Origin: Spirochaetales bacterium | GTDB taxonomy: Bacteria; Spirochaetota; Spirochaetia; SZUA-6; JAFGRV01 | NCBI GenBank assembly: GCA_016930085.1 | Contig: JAFGHO010000124.1 | Coordinates: 22,129-86,128, forward strand | Length of the DNA: 64,000 nt | Reading direction: 5' to 3' | In this document: piece by piece, positions 27,001-35,807 of the stretch | Numbering within the stretch: position 1 is the stretch's first letter | Layout: each line of letters opens with the position of its first letter | Program-made: the position numbers and the translations under genes | Notes under the pieces: generated by a model | What the model was told of the DNA's origin: nothing | Seen by the model: only the letters and a program-made list of their open reading frames with translations | The model's database searches: none

Positions 27001-29353
27001 GCAAAAGGTGAATGGAACGTTCACCGTCACCGGTCTTGTTCAGGATGCGGGAAGAATAACGAAAACGGAGTTCAGTGATAACAGTGAGACCTTCGAAGAA
27101 ATAATGACGGGAAAGGTGTTTTCCCGTAATGTCGATCTGGCCTCCTACGAAACGATTCCGGAAAAATTCTTTATCCGCAGTTCGGATGAAGGAGGCAATA
27201 CATCCGTGATGAATCCGGAATTGTCGATCGATTTCGAAGCGGACAAGCCCGTCGTTGAGATACAGATACCGGAGAACGGCGCGGTTCTTCGCAGCGATTT
27301 CATTATTTCCGGAATGGTATTCGATGACGACGGGGTGGCCGGTATCTCATACCGGATCGATGACAATGAGTTCACCAGAATCGACGGCGGGAACAGTTTC
27401 AGCATCCCGGTCCGCCTCGATGACATTACCGACAACGAACATACGATCGAAGTCCAGGCCGAGGATATCGGAGGATTGAAGGGAGATGTCGTCCAATCGG
27501 GATTCTTCGTTTCAAAAGCGGAGCCCGTTTCACAATTGAATGAACCGGATATCGAAGTAACCGCGCGTGGAATCATCGAACTCGAGGGAATATCCGAAGA
27601 TGCCAATGGCATCAGGAACGTCTCCTTGTCCTTCGATAACGGTAATTCCTACAGTCTCATGAACGGCAGTGAAGAATGGTCGTACCGGTTAAATACGGCG
27701 CTCCTCCCGGATGGGGTCCACCGCATTCTGGTAAAGGCGGTCGACAATACCGGGACGGAGGGAATTCACGCGACTATTCTCAACGTCGACAACACCCCCC
27801 CGGTTCTCTCCCTTGACGCGCCGTTTGACGGACAGATTGCAGACGACGCCTGTTTGATCGACGGAAGGGTGTTCGACAATATCATTGTGGCGTCACTCAC
27901 TTTGAAAATAGCTCCGGTGTATGCGGAGCCGGGAACGGAGAAAAACGGCGGGGTCAGAGAATTCCGCCTTGCCACGGACGGCGTTTTTTCACAATGGATC
28001 GATATCAGTGATCTCGAAGCGGGGTGGTACAATCTTCAGCTCGAGGCCGCTGACAGGGGCGAGAATGTGAGTATATTGACCCGGAACATACGGGTCCAGC
28101 AGAAAACGGTGGTAAACAGGATCGAACAGATATTCCCGACGGACGGAGAATCGGTCTCCGGATATTTCACATTGTGCGGCAGGGTGATTTCTGAAAAACC
28201 GGTTAAAGCTGTCTCGTTACTCGTCGATGATGTTCTTCTTAAGTCCATCGATGTGGACGAATACGGTTATTTCAGCCGGGAATGTTCTCCCGATGAGTTT
28301 TCCGACGGAGAACATGTGATCGAAACGGCGGTCTCCCTCGAGGACGGAAGTTCGCTTTCATCAGGAAAACAAAAGCTCATATACGGGAGAAGCGGGGTCT
28401 GGGTAAAGATTACCAACCTCAAAACAGGAGATTTCATCACCGACAGGCCGTGGCTCGAAGGCGAAGCCGGGTATTTTCTCGATCCCGTCGAAAAGGAGGC
28501 GGGGGAAGCCTACAAAGAATATCAACGGCTGCTCAAGAAGAATTCCGTCGACCGCATCGAGGTGAGTCTCGATAACGGAAAGTCATTCAAATCCGCATCA
28601 GGCACAAAAAAATGGAAGTTCAGACTCGAAACGCAGAATATTACCGACGGGGATGTCCGGATTATGGTTCGCGCCTCCTGCGGTGACCACTTTGCTGTGA
28701 CCAAAGCGATCGTCAATAACGATGACCTGGCACCGGCGGTCACCATCCTCAATCCCGAAGAAGGGAAACGCTTCAATGATAAAATCAGTGTGCTGGGAAC
28801 GGCCTCGGATGAAAACGGTCTTGAGGATATTTCCATCAATCTCAGGAAGGGCGACAAATCGGGATATTCGATCCCGGAGTTCATACAGGGAATGTATTTC
28901 GATACACAGGTACTCGGCGCCACTGTCGTAAACGCTGGACTCGGTCTTACCTTTTTCGACCAGAATGTGCGGCTTCAGGTTCAGGCGGGGATCGCCCCGC
29001 CGGGACGGTTTTCAGGGTTGGTGATCGGAACGAAATTGATCGCTAATATTTTCAAACTCCCGTTCGATTATTTATTCGGACCCGATTGGGCTTTTTTCTC
29101 CATGTCTTTTGCGCTGGGAGCGAATTTCTCATATTTTACCATGTCCGATGACGAGATCGCGTTTACGGACAAGGGACTCGTCATCAGCGCAATTTTCTTT
29201 CAGTGGGAAGTGGCGAAGTTCCATTTTGAGGATATGACGGCGTTCAATACGTACAGCATCTACACGGAGTTCGATCTGTGGGTGCTTTCCTCCGATATCG
29301 AAGGCGGGGTCGAACCGAAATTTTCGGCCGGTCTGCGGATCGGTATTCTGTAA
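24014..29353 (+). CDS. Giant secreted Ig-repeat protein with a C-terminal outer-membrane-barrel-like domain
   Basis: A 1779-residue protein; ATG 24014 is used because GGAGGT lies 4 nt upstream. The signal peptide spans about residues 1-23 (ends AFA-QD). Some 15 Ig-like repeats follow, of the same style as the neighbour (GKVTDSVGI, VYGFADDDDG, VKGRAHDNTGI, ISGMVFDDDG). The final 170 residues change character to alternating hydrophobic/polar strands rich in Gly, Phe and Tyr (GAIAPPGRF-like, FSMSFALGANFSYF, AGLRIGIL), as in an outer-membrane beta-barrel. This suggests an autotransporter-like layout with an Ig stalk and a barrel anchor. It is followed by a strong terminator and is the second gene of the operon. 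Confidence 0.85.
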   Translation: MRYGIALSLCIFLIITTSFAFAQDGDEISPTPVPEMDGNILNTYNTANGLENWDYEYDVSGLKKGMYNIIVQGKDRAGNITYGGPINIFIDPSSDLPEIGITNPTPGMRVGGSHLNIVGTCVDDDGVGKVEVKINDGEFVEAEGKDFWSFRLSTEGLADGKHTLTVRGTDINGTQGEELSRAFYIDTSRPVHYFTSGQSGALVSGKTALEGYVTDKNGIEECYVSEDNGKNFERLKLRYDKQEDAYYFSLSIDTKKKEEGPNVFWLKSVDTLGSTGYASFLFFVDNEGPELEILYPPPEEKVKGETTIVGKVTDSVGIQSLTYKWRDETGEIGLVAGNPYWSKEFAFHGFTGATEAVAFTVTDITGNTRTVNLKIPVDREADKPVIRLLQPTPDGTTSGNVEVYGFADDDDGCASLVYVIDNREAVSVPVKEGFSFTLDNLEPGKHRITCYGIDINGVEGDREKVEFVHTGAAAAITMESLVSKGETSDFLPGMAVDRYDNALLRGSITAYERFKQVQYRIGGEPEKSLSLKNTSDGFLKQFEIPVTKNLPYGIVKFAVTAIDVHDRKTEFISFVYLTNYAKRQGPPGIYYADAGLEGGRVPLSPDYPFNAFFHGNRVASVSLEPDIPELSVSERNGSITVTPSSGSFDGEAKIKVTTDRDEVFYSPAFRFVSDFSYFSQELNQLTISGVDGSQEQTGFYPGMTIYCADGKAKLEGELSAVVVKGEYRVNGGEFKKLSVSVKKGETRGGFSLGLPKDIPFGKNEVEIRVYDKAGGAAAHQSFFFAVDTAGGEGNDREGLYFIDSGIADDGSVAMKPGRPFVGFVNGREIASVTLNPPSDFLNARWSGNHAIVEAQKDGISPKTEITVVTADGREYRSDAYIFLADANPPEIELETPAAGTWVGERLVVKGRAHDNTGIDNVEYSTDGGATFSFLTMTREGDEVVIFEEIMLQGIADGDFSLVIRAQDGGNNIATRRVLLKKDTEPPVISFITPEITQKVNGTFTVTGLVQDAGRITKTEFSDNSETFEEIMTGKVFSRNVDLASYETIPEKFFIRSSDEGGNTSVMNPELSIDFEADKPVVEIQIPENGAVLRSDFIISGMVFDDDGVAGISYRIDDNEFTRIDGGNSFSIPVRLDDITDNEHTIEVQAEDIGGLKGDVVQSGFFVSKAEPVSQLNEPDIEVTARGIIELEGISEDANGIRNVSLSFDNGNSYSLMNGSEEWSYRLNTALLPDGVHRILVKAVDNTGTEGIHATILNVDNTPPVLSLDAPFDGQIADDACLIDGRVFDNIIVASLTLKIAPVYAEPGTEKNGGVREFRLATDGVFSQWIDISDLEAGWYNLQLEAADRGENVSILTRNIRVQQKTVVNRIEQIFPTDGESVSGYFTLCGRVISEKPVKAVSLLVDDVLLKSIDVDEYGYFSRECSPDEFSDGEHVIETAVSLEDGSSLSSGKQKLIYGRSGVWVKITNLKTGDFITDRPWLEGEAGYFLDPVEKEAGEAYKEYQRLLKKNSVDRIEVSLDNGKSFKSASGTKKWKFRLETQNITDGDVRIMVRASCGDHFAVTKAIVNNDDLAPAVTILNPEEGKRFNDKISVLGTASDENGLEDISINLRKGDKSGYSIPEFIQGMYFDTQVLGATVVNAGLGLTFFDQNVRLQVQAGIAPPGRFSGLVIGTKLIANIFKLPFDYLFGPDWAFFSMSFALGANFSYFTMSDDEIAFTDKGLVISAIFFQWEVAKFHFEDMTAFNTYSIYTEFDLWVLSSDIEGGVEPKFSAGLRIGIL

Positions 29354-29363
29354 GGGCAATCCG

Positions 29364-29400
29364 GTAAAAGGCCGCCGTTTTACGGACGGCGGCCTTTTAC
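29364..29400 (+). terminator. Strong Rho-independent terminator of the Ig-repeat operon
   Basis: A perfect 14-bp stem, GTAAAAGGCCGCCG (29364-29377) with CGGCGGCCTTTTAC (29387-29400), has a 9-nt loop; the T-run is within the 3' arm. Confidence 0.85.
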
Positions 29401-29457
29401 ATGATATTTGTTTGAAAAGCCGCGGTCCATGTATTATGATAAAAAGTAACCGATACC

Positions 29458-31272
29458 ATGAATAAACTGCTGATAATCGAATCAGATGAAATTCTCCGCA
29501 AAACGGCCGCCACCGTCCTTTCCGAAGGCGGCAATAAGGTCGAAGAGGCGTCCGACGGGAAAGAGGGATTCAGGCTGGCGTTGGAGAGGGAGTATGATCT
29601 CATTATCTGCGATACACGCCCGGCGAAAAAAGACGGATACGAACTCGTCAGGGAAATCAAGAAACACCCGATGAAACAGATTGTTCCTTTTGTCATGATA
29701 ACGGATAAGGCGGATATCAGGGAAATACGAAGCGGTCTGAATATCGGTGTCGATCATTATATTATAAAACCCTTTTCCGCGCAGGATCTTCTCGGTGCGG
29801 TAAACGCGTGTCTTGCTAAAAAGGCGCATATCGCCGGATACTACGAAAACAAATACAAAAACATGGTGATGATCGAAAAAAAATTCTTTTTCAACAGCCT
29901 TACGCGTCTGCCGAACCAGCATCTTCTCCTGAAGAATATCGAGGACATGATTCCATTGCTAAAAGAGAAATTGAGATTTTTTATCATTTCTTTTTCGATC
30001 GACGGTTATGACGATATCTGTACCATCGTCAACCGCCAGATCCTCCAGGAACTTTTGAAACAGATCGTACGGAAGGTTCAGGGATATTTATATGAAAGCG
30101 AGGAATTGTACCAATGTTCCGATAATGATTTTATTATCGTTTCCTATGTGCATTTGCTGGATAACCGGGAAGTCATCGATGACGAGTATTTTATAGGCAG
30201 GACACAGGCGTTTATCGAAATGATCAAGTCCCCCTTCCAACTCGCGAAATACGAGATGAGTCTTACCACGAGTGTCGGAACGGCATTTTGCGATAATATA
30301 GAAGCGATCGATGATGTGACAACGGGCATGGAGTCGGCCAGATACGCGAAGCGCTTTGTGGAATTGAGCGGCGGTAACGATTATGCCGCTTATTCTCAGA
30401 ATGTGAAAAAGAAACTCGCGAACATTCTCTCGCCTTCGTTGAAGAAGCATTTTTTTATCAGGGAGATTAAAAGGAAAGATGTCGATGAAGCGATTGAAGA
30501 AGACGACGGGGATGTTTACGAGTGCAAGGTATTTTTCCTCTACCCCCACAATATTATCCAGGAAAAACTCATTGTCGAAATCGTTAAAAACGAATACCAG
30601 GCTTATATCATCAACGATCACAAAAAACTTCCGTCGATTCTGGCAAAATACAGATCGTCGGTTCTTTTTATCAATCTCGACGCCGTTCTCCCGGAAAAGA
30701 AATGGGAAGTGTATATAAGAAATCTCATGACCGACAAAAAAACGGCCGGTGTCCGGATAGGGATACTCACCTTTTACGGGACGGCGGACATGGCAAAAAA
30801 GTATCTGCTGGAAGCGAGGATACAGTGCGGATTTATCCGGCTGCGGACGAGTTATGCTCAGTGCAAGGACATCATTATAAAGGCCCTGGAAGCCGTCGAG
30901 GCGAAAGGGAAGAGAAAATATATAAGGATCGACTGCAGGGGAATGCCGTCCGTCTCCGTCAGCCTCAAAATCTCGGAACAGGTACACAAAGGCGTCCTCC
31001 ATGATATCAGTTCGGTGGGCATGGCGTGCCGTTTCGGAAAGGACCTCAGCGAATACCTCGAAGGGAAAAAGCTTCTCGAAGACATTCAGCTTCACCTGAA
31101 AGGGAAAATCTGTTCCCTTAAAGGGGAAATCGTGGGGAAACGGTATACGATAGACCGCGAACCCGTCTACATTATCATGTTCGGCGCCTATATCGAATCC
31201 GCCGTCAGGGACAAGATATACCAATTTATTTATGAATCCCTTCAAAAAGAAATCGACGCCGAACTTGCATGA
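29458..31272 (+). CDS. Receiver - degenerate GGDEF - PilZ signalling protein
   Basis: A 604-residue soluble protein. Residues 1-120 are a receiver domain with acidic pocket (Glu8, Asp10), phosphoacceptor Asp52 in IICDTRP and Lys in YIIKPF. Residues about 140-320 resemble a GGDEF fold (LTRLPNQHLLLKNIE) but the signature is replaced by QCSDNDF, so diguanylate cyclase activity is unlikely. A second receiver-like domain may lie at 340-470. The C-terminus (about 478-600) is PilZ, with RKYIR and DISSVG matching the RxxxR and D/NxSxxG c-di-GMP-binding motifs. It probably joins phosphorelay input to c-di-GMP sensing. Another PilZ gene follows 28 bp later. Confidence 0.88.
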   Translation: MNKLLIIESDEILRKTAATVLSEGGNKVEEASDGKEGFRLALEREYDLIICDTRPAKKDGYELVREIKKHPMKQIVPFVMITDKADIREIRSGLNIGVDHYIIKPFSAQDLLGAVNACLAKKAHIAGYYENKYKNMVMIEKKFFFNSLTRLPNQHLLLKNIEDMIPLLKEKLRFFIISFSIDGYDDICTIVNRQILQELLKQIVRKVQGYLYESEELYQCSDNDFIIVSYVHLLDNREVIDDEYFIGRTQAFIEMIKSPFQLAKYEMSLTTSVGTAFCDNIEAIDDVTTGMESARYAKRFVELSGGNDYAAYSQNVKKKLANILSPSLKKHFFIREIKRKDVDEAIEEDDGDVYECKVFFLYPHNIIQEKLIVEIVKNEYQAYIINDHKKLPSILAKYRSSVLFINLDAVLPEKKWEVYIRNLMTDKKTAGVRIGILTFYGTADMAKKYLLEARIQCGFIRLRTSYAQCKDIIIKALEAVEAKGKRKYIRIDCRGMPSVSVSLKISEQVHKGVLHDISSVGMACRFGKDLSEYLEGKKLLEDIQLHLKGKICSLKGEIVGKRYTIDREPVYIIMFGAYIESAVRDKIYQFIYESLQKEIDAELA

Positions 31273-31300
31273 AAAGCGAATACATATATAATAAATAGTA

Positions 31301-32401
31301 ATGATACGTAAAAAAGGGTATTATCGGATATTTTTTATTTTACTCCTGTGTCTATGCTTCCGCGTCGTTGCCGGTACCAACCTCATACGCAACGGCGGCT
31401 TTGAAGAGGATTATATGGGGTCGGTCGCGATGTGGAGTTACGATGCGTTTCTGGAAACCGAAGACGCGGTCCGGTTTTATATCAATGAGGCCGACAGCCA
31501 TTCCGGCAACAGAAGCCTCGCGATCGCCAATATTCTCCCGAATGATTCGAGGGCGATCCAATGGGTCGGGGTCAAACCGGATACCTTTTACCGGCTTTCC
31601 TGCTGGATAAAGATCGTCGAGGCGGACGCAGACAAGACGGGGGCGAATATTACGGTACTCGGTCTGAAAAACACTTCGAGGGACCTCAGGGATACAGGCT
31701 CGCACTGGGAACACGTTGTCGTGTACGGAAAAACCGGGCCGGATCAGGAGGAGCTTCCCGTGGTCGTACGGCTGGGTTTTTACGGCCAGCTAACAACGGG
31801 AATCGCCTATTACGATGACATAGCAATCGAGGAGACGGCGGAAGTTCCCGGCGAACATGTCATCGATTTTTCGACAGGCAACTACCTTCAGAAAACGGAA
31901 CTGACGAAAAAGCCCGGCCTTTATGCTGTTGCCGTTATCGTCACGGCCGCGATCATTTTGTTATCCGGAATTATTGCTTTTCTTTTTTTCAAGACCGATG
32001 CACCTGCGAAAGCGATACGTTTTCTCAAATCGAGATTTTTCCTGAAAAGGTACGGCGGAGAAAAGCGGCGGTACATCAGAAAAAGGCGGGAACTCGATGT
32101 CGCGATAACCCGGCGAATCGCAGGCGGTTATACCAAAACGGTCAATCTTCGCACCCGCGATATTTCGCTGGGCGGCGCGTTTGTGAAAACGGACGATTTG
32201 TCGCTTTTCAGAATAAATGGAACGGTTGTGATTGAAATAGAATATAAAAATACCGTCGTGTTAAAATGCCGTGCGGAAGTCGTCAGGAGTGAAGTTGTGA
32301 AGAACAGGTTCAACAGAATCGTAAAAAAAGGCTTTGGGATACGGTTTATCGATCCTTCCTCGGAGAACCTCAAGCGTTTGGGTTCGGTCCTGAACGTATA
32401 A
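31301..32401 (+). CDS. Membrane protein with extracytoplasmic CBM-like domain and cytoplasmic PilZ domain
   Basis: A 366-residue protein. A signal or anchor sequence (about residues 7-25) is followed by a beta-sandwich like CBM4/9 carbohydrate-binding modules: NLIRNGGFEE opening, SHSGNRSLAI, W-V-x-V-K-P-x-T-x-Y-x-L-S-x-W and YYDDIAIEE close (about 26-185). A transmembrane segment lies near 205-229. The cytoplasmic tail is PilZ (about 250-366) with RRYIR and DISLGG, the c-di-GMP motifs. The architecture implies inside-out or outside-in coupling between a glycan and c-di-GMP. It is co-oriented with the receiver-PilZ gene and probably co-transcribed. Confidence 0.85.
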   Translation: MIRKKGYYRIFFILLLCLCFRVVAGTNLIRNGGFEEDYMGSVAMWSYDAFLETEDAVRFYINEADSHSGNRSLAIANILPNDSRAIQWVGVKPDTFYRLSCWIKIVEADADKTGANITVLGLKNTSRDLRDTGSHWEHVVVYGKTGPDQEELPVVVRLGFYGQLTTGIAYYDDIAIEETAEVPGEHVIDFSTGNYLQKTELTKKPGLYAVAVIVTAAIILLSGIIAFLFFKTDAPAKAIRFLKSRFFLKRYGGEKRRYIRKRRELDVAITRRIAGGYTKTVNLRTRDISLGGAFVKTDDLSLFRINGTVVIEIEYKNTVVLKCRAEVVRSEVVKNRFNRIVKKGFGIRFIDPSSENLKRLGSVLNV

Positions 32402-32612
32402 GAACAGGGTTCCCGTTAATGACAGTAGATGCGGCCTTCTCGGGATGATTTTTCTTAATCCGTTTTGGGGAAAGTCCGGCTTAACATTTTGTAAAGAAAA
32501 TGATAAGGTTCCGTAAAATATAGACGAAAAAATTGGATTTTTTTTCTAATGTTTATACAATTTTAGTAAGGCAAGTCTTTTATCCTGTATTGTTCCTGAA
32601 AGGAGACCGGAG

Positions 32613-34202
32613 ATGAAGGCTGGAAACATAATAATGCTTCTTCTGGCCTGGACCGTACTTGTATGTTCGTGCGAGACAAAAAGAAAAGATGAAACGGTAA
32701 TCCATGAAACCCTCGACGACGAGTTTTCCGCATCGGACAGCAATAACTTTGTCATATTAAACTATACCGCTGATGTTCTGGCTCTGAGCCAGGTTCACGC
32801 GAATGATCCGGATATCGGTACCTTTTCCAGCATCATATACGATTCCCTTTGCTATGTCGATGCGGATGGAAATCTCAGGCCGGGGCTGGCCGTTTCCTGG
32901 AAACAGATCGATGAAAAAATCTACCAGTTCAAACTCCGGCAGGGGGTGAGGTTTCATAACGGACAGCCTTTCGATGCGTATGACGTCAAACATACATTCG
33001 ACACGCATCTTGACCCGGCCGTTCAATCGGCAACCGCCCTTATCTGGAATACACGCCATCTTGTTCATATCAAGGAGGTTGCGGTCGTAGACAGGTATAC
33101 GGTGAATTTCGTCCTGTATGAAGTCTCGGGCATCGTCTATAATATGATGCATATGTTCAGTGCCGTGATCCCGAAAGATTATCCTGTGGAGAAACTGAAA
33201 GAGCATCCTGTCGGAACAGGGCCGTATAAATTCCTGAAGTGGGATAAAGGACAGCGGATCGTGTTGACGAAAAACGCTGATTACTGGAATCCGTCTCTTC
33301 CGAAAATCGAAAACCTCGTGTTCAGAATTATGCCGGTCGACAGATGGCTTGAAACCATTATCGGCGGCGGGGCTGATTTCATTATGCATCTGCCGGGTAA
33401 ATACAGTAAAAAGATCGAGGCCGATGTCAATACCGATCTTATGGAAAGACCGGTACTCTCTTCCATATGGATATCCCTTAAAAACAAGGGACCGTTAAGA
33501 GACGTAAGGGTGAGAAGGGCGCTCAATTATGCCGTGAATATGGAACGGATTATCCGTTATGCGGAATACGGGAAGGGTGTCGAACTGGCGTCGATCGGGA
33601 GGCCGGGTGAGTTCGGGTTTAACGAGAACCTCAAACCCTATGGATACGATCCTGAAAAGGCCCGGAAGCTATTGAACGGCGCCGGTTACGGGGAGGGGTT
33701 TACGCTGAAAGTATTTGCCACCGATATCACCGAGACGGTAATCAGGATGGTAAATGAAGACCTTGCCGATATTAATGTCAATCTGGATATTGATATTGTC
33801 ACACAGTTGGAATACAATCAGCGGGCACCTTACATGGCCAGGATTTTGGGAACAGAACCGACAACAATGTACGATGTCACGGTTTTTATCGTCGATAATC
33901 CCGTTATCGATATGTTGTTCAATTGCGATACGCTGCTTTTAAGCAGCCTCTCGCATATCAATCATACACCATATAATTATCCGGAGTACGAAAATATGCA
34001 CAACTGGGCCAATGTTTCCGATCCCCGCGAACACGAAAGACGGCTTAAACGACTGGACGAGTTCATTCACAATAATGCCTATTTTATCTTTACCTATCAG
34101 CGGATATTGACCAGCGCGGTAAGAAAAAATGTTCATATCAAAAAACTAAATCTCAGCGGTCATCTCGAGTTTTCAATGCTTACGGAAACGACCAAGGATT
34201 AA
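32613..34202 (+). CDS. Peptide/oligosaccharide-type (family 5) substrate-binding lipoprotein
   Basis: A 529-residue protein; AAAGGAG lies upstream of ATG 32613. Lipobox VLVCSC (Cys20). It matches the SBP_bac_5 family: LRPGLAVSWKQID-x-x-x-Y-x-F-x-L-R-x-G-V-x-F-H-N-G near residues 85-115, PVGTGPYKFLKW near 200 and DVRVRRALNYAVN near 300. Members bind oligopeptides, dipeptides, nickel or oligosaccharides. No permease or ATPase gene accompanies it. Four bases downstream is a SpoIIE-type phosphatase with an extracytoplasmic sensor, so the binding protein may feed a signalling protein rather than a transporter. Confidence 0.9.
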   Translation: MKAGNIIMLLLAWTVLVCSCETKRKDETVIHETLDDEFSASDSNNFVILNYTADVLALSQVHANDPDIGTFSSIIYDSLCYVDADGNLRPGLAVSWKQIDEKIYQFKLRQGVRFHNGQPFDAYDVKHTFDTHLDPAVQSATALIWNTRHLVHIKEVAVVDRYTVNFVLYEVSGIVYNMMHMFSAVIPKDYPVEKLKEHPVGTGPYKFLKWDKGQRIVLTKNADYWNPSLPKIENLVFRIMPVDRWLETIIGGGADFIMHLPGKYSKKIEADVNTDLMERPVLSSIWISLKNKGPLRDVRVRRALNYAVNMERIIRYAEYGKGVELASIGRPGEFGFNENLKPYGYDPEKARKLLNGAGYGEGFTLKVFATDITETVIRMVNEDLADINVNLDIDIVTQLEYNQRAPYMARILGTEPTTMYDVTVFIVDNPVIDMLFNCDTLLLSSLSHINHTPYNYPEYENMHNWANVSDPREHERRLKRLDEFIHNNAYFIFTYQRILTSAVRKNVHIKKLNLSGHLEFSMLTETTKD

Positions 34203-34206
34203 CGGC

Positions 34207-35697
34207 ATGGAAAACAGGCCAAAGAAAAGCTTTTTTATATGGCTAATATTCCTTATCGTTCTACCGCTTATCGCGATTATCATACTCGCAACGATAAGTT
34301 TTATAATGTATCAACACACGATATCCTTCAACGAGTTTCTGATCAGGGGGGAGTTGCTGACAAAGCAGGCGGCCCATCTTGCGGAAAAACCGATCCTCGA
34401 AGAAAGTTTTTTCGATCTTATCGATGCGATCGAAATGATCAGTAAGGAAAAGGATGTGGTGCAGGTTCACGTCATAGATACAAAAGGAATGATTATCGAA
34501 AGCAGTAACCACCGGATGAGAAAAAACCGTTCGGTCCATACCTTGATAAGAGACTTTACATGGAAAGATTTCGGAAAGGGAAATGTAGTCCATTTCCTCT
34601 ATCCGATTTTCGGCGGAGTAAAGGGGTTTACCTGCGTCGAACTCTCCAAAAAGCGGATGAACGATGATTTGAGAAATATTTCGGTTATCGCTATGATTTT
34701 TCTTGTTCTCTTCATCGTGTTATCCATTTTCATTTCGTTTCTCATTTCCCGTTCGATCATAAAACCGATAAACAGCCTTCAGGTGACGTTCAAAGAGGTT
34801 TCGGAAGGGAATCTTCTTGCCCCTATCGATATAACAAGGACGGACGAACTCGGCAATCTGGCACGAAGCTTTTCACAGACAAGGGATGAGATTGTAAAAC
34901 ATATCAATGAATTGAAACGGAAAGAAAGAATCGATAAAGAAATGGAAATAGCGGCATCCGTGCAGCGTTTCATGCTTCCCGAAAAAGCCGCATATATCAG
35001 GGATTACGACAGCGCGGCTGTTTCCATCCCGGCCGGTGAAGTGGGCGGAGATTTCTATGATATCCTTCCGATCGACAGAGAGAATTTTCTCCTCATCATC
35101 GGCGATGTCTCGGGCAAGGGACTACAGTCCGCGCTATACCTGAGTACGGCGATGAGTATCCTTTCGACCGCCGTCCATGATTTTATCATAAGGGGCGCGA
35201 ATGCCGCTACTTTCTCCCCGTTGACGATGTTGAAAATACTCAATGATGTGCTTATGTCCAAAATGAAAAGAACCAATTTTGTCACCGCTTTTCTCGGGGT
35301 GCTGAATACCCGTGAACATGTATTCCGGTATGCGAACAGCGGGCATGAGCCCGCGATACTGTATAATCCGAAAACCGGAACATATGAGGAATTGAAAACA
35401 GAGGGCCAGGCATGCGGTATTGTTAGGCAGGAGCAGTATGTTACAACCCTGGAGGAAGGAACCGCGCTCGTAGGGCTCAAGAATTATCTCTTGTTCTATA
35501 CCAATGGGGTAACGGATGTCCGGAATAAAAACAATGAATCATACAGGTCACTTTTTCTCGATCGTATTAAAAAAATCGAGGGAGATGAAACGGCAGATGC
35601 AATCGTCTCCGGCATATGTAAAAGTGTCGAGGATTTTCTTGACGGAGAGCCGCGAAGCGATGATTTGACAATCGTCTGCCTGAAACGGCTGGCCTGA
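34207..35697 (+). CDS. HAMP-domain PP2C/SpoIIE-type serine phosphatase (RsbU-like)
   Basis: A 496-residue membrane protein: TM1 about 9-33, extracytoplasmic segment 34-155, TM2 about 158-180, HAMP 180-235 (IIKPINSLQVTFKEVSEGN, DELGNLARSF). The SpoIIE phosphatase domain is about 260-496, with metal-binding motifs AGEVGGDFYD, GDVSGKGLQSAL and RSDDLTIV. Such enzymes dephosphorylate anti-anti-sigma factors in partner switching. It begins 4 bp after the binding lipoprotein gene, so the two form a sensor pair. No STAS or anti-sigma gene is in the window; the sigma factor at 13853 is a conceivable but unproved target. Confidence 0.93.
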   Translation: MENRPKKSFFIWLIFLIVLPLIAIIILATISFIMYQHTISFNEFLIRGELLTKQAAHLAEKPILEESFFDLIDAIEMISKEKDVVQVHVIDTKGMIIESSNHRMRKNRSVHTLIRDFTWKDFGKGNVVHFLYPIFGGVKGFTCVELSKKRMNDDLRNISVIAMIFLVLFIVLSIFISFLISRSIIKPINSLQVTFKEVSEGNLLAPIDITRTDELGNLARSFSQTRDEIVKHINELKRKERIDKEMEIAASVQRFMLPEKAAYIRDYDSAAVSIPAGEVGGDFYDILPIDRENFLLIIGDVSGKGLQSALYLSTAMSILSTAVHDFIIRGANAATFSPLTMLKILNDVLMSKMKRTNFVTAFLGVLNTREHVFRYANSGHEPAILYNPKTGTYEELKTEGQACGIVRQEQYVTTLEEGTALVGLKNYLLFYTNGVTDVRNKNNESYRSLFLDRIKKIEGDETADAIVSGICKSVEDFLDGEPRSDDLTIVCLKRLA

Positions 35698-35807
35698 CGA
35701 TAAATAGCCGGTGAATTGCCGGTTATTGGTCCGCATGTATTTCCATTGCCTCGCTATTCCCGTAAAACGGGTTTCGTGGGCGCGTTTATATTGAAAGGGT
35801 AAAGATC

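Noticed and set aside
30088..31245. 385-codon minus-strand frame
   Set aside because: Antisense to the receiver-PilZ gene, which has clear domains; the antisense frame has no recognisable features.
29458..31272. Active diguanylate cyclase
   Set aside because: The GGDEF signature is replaced by QCSDNDF, so cyclase activity is not supported.
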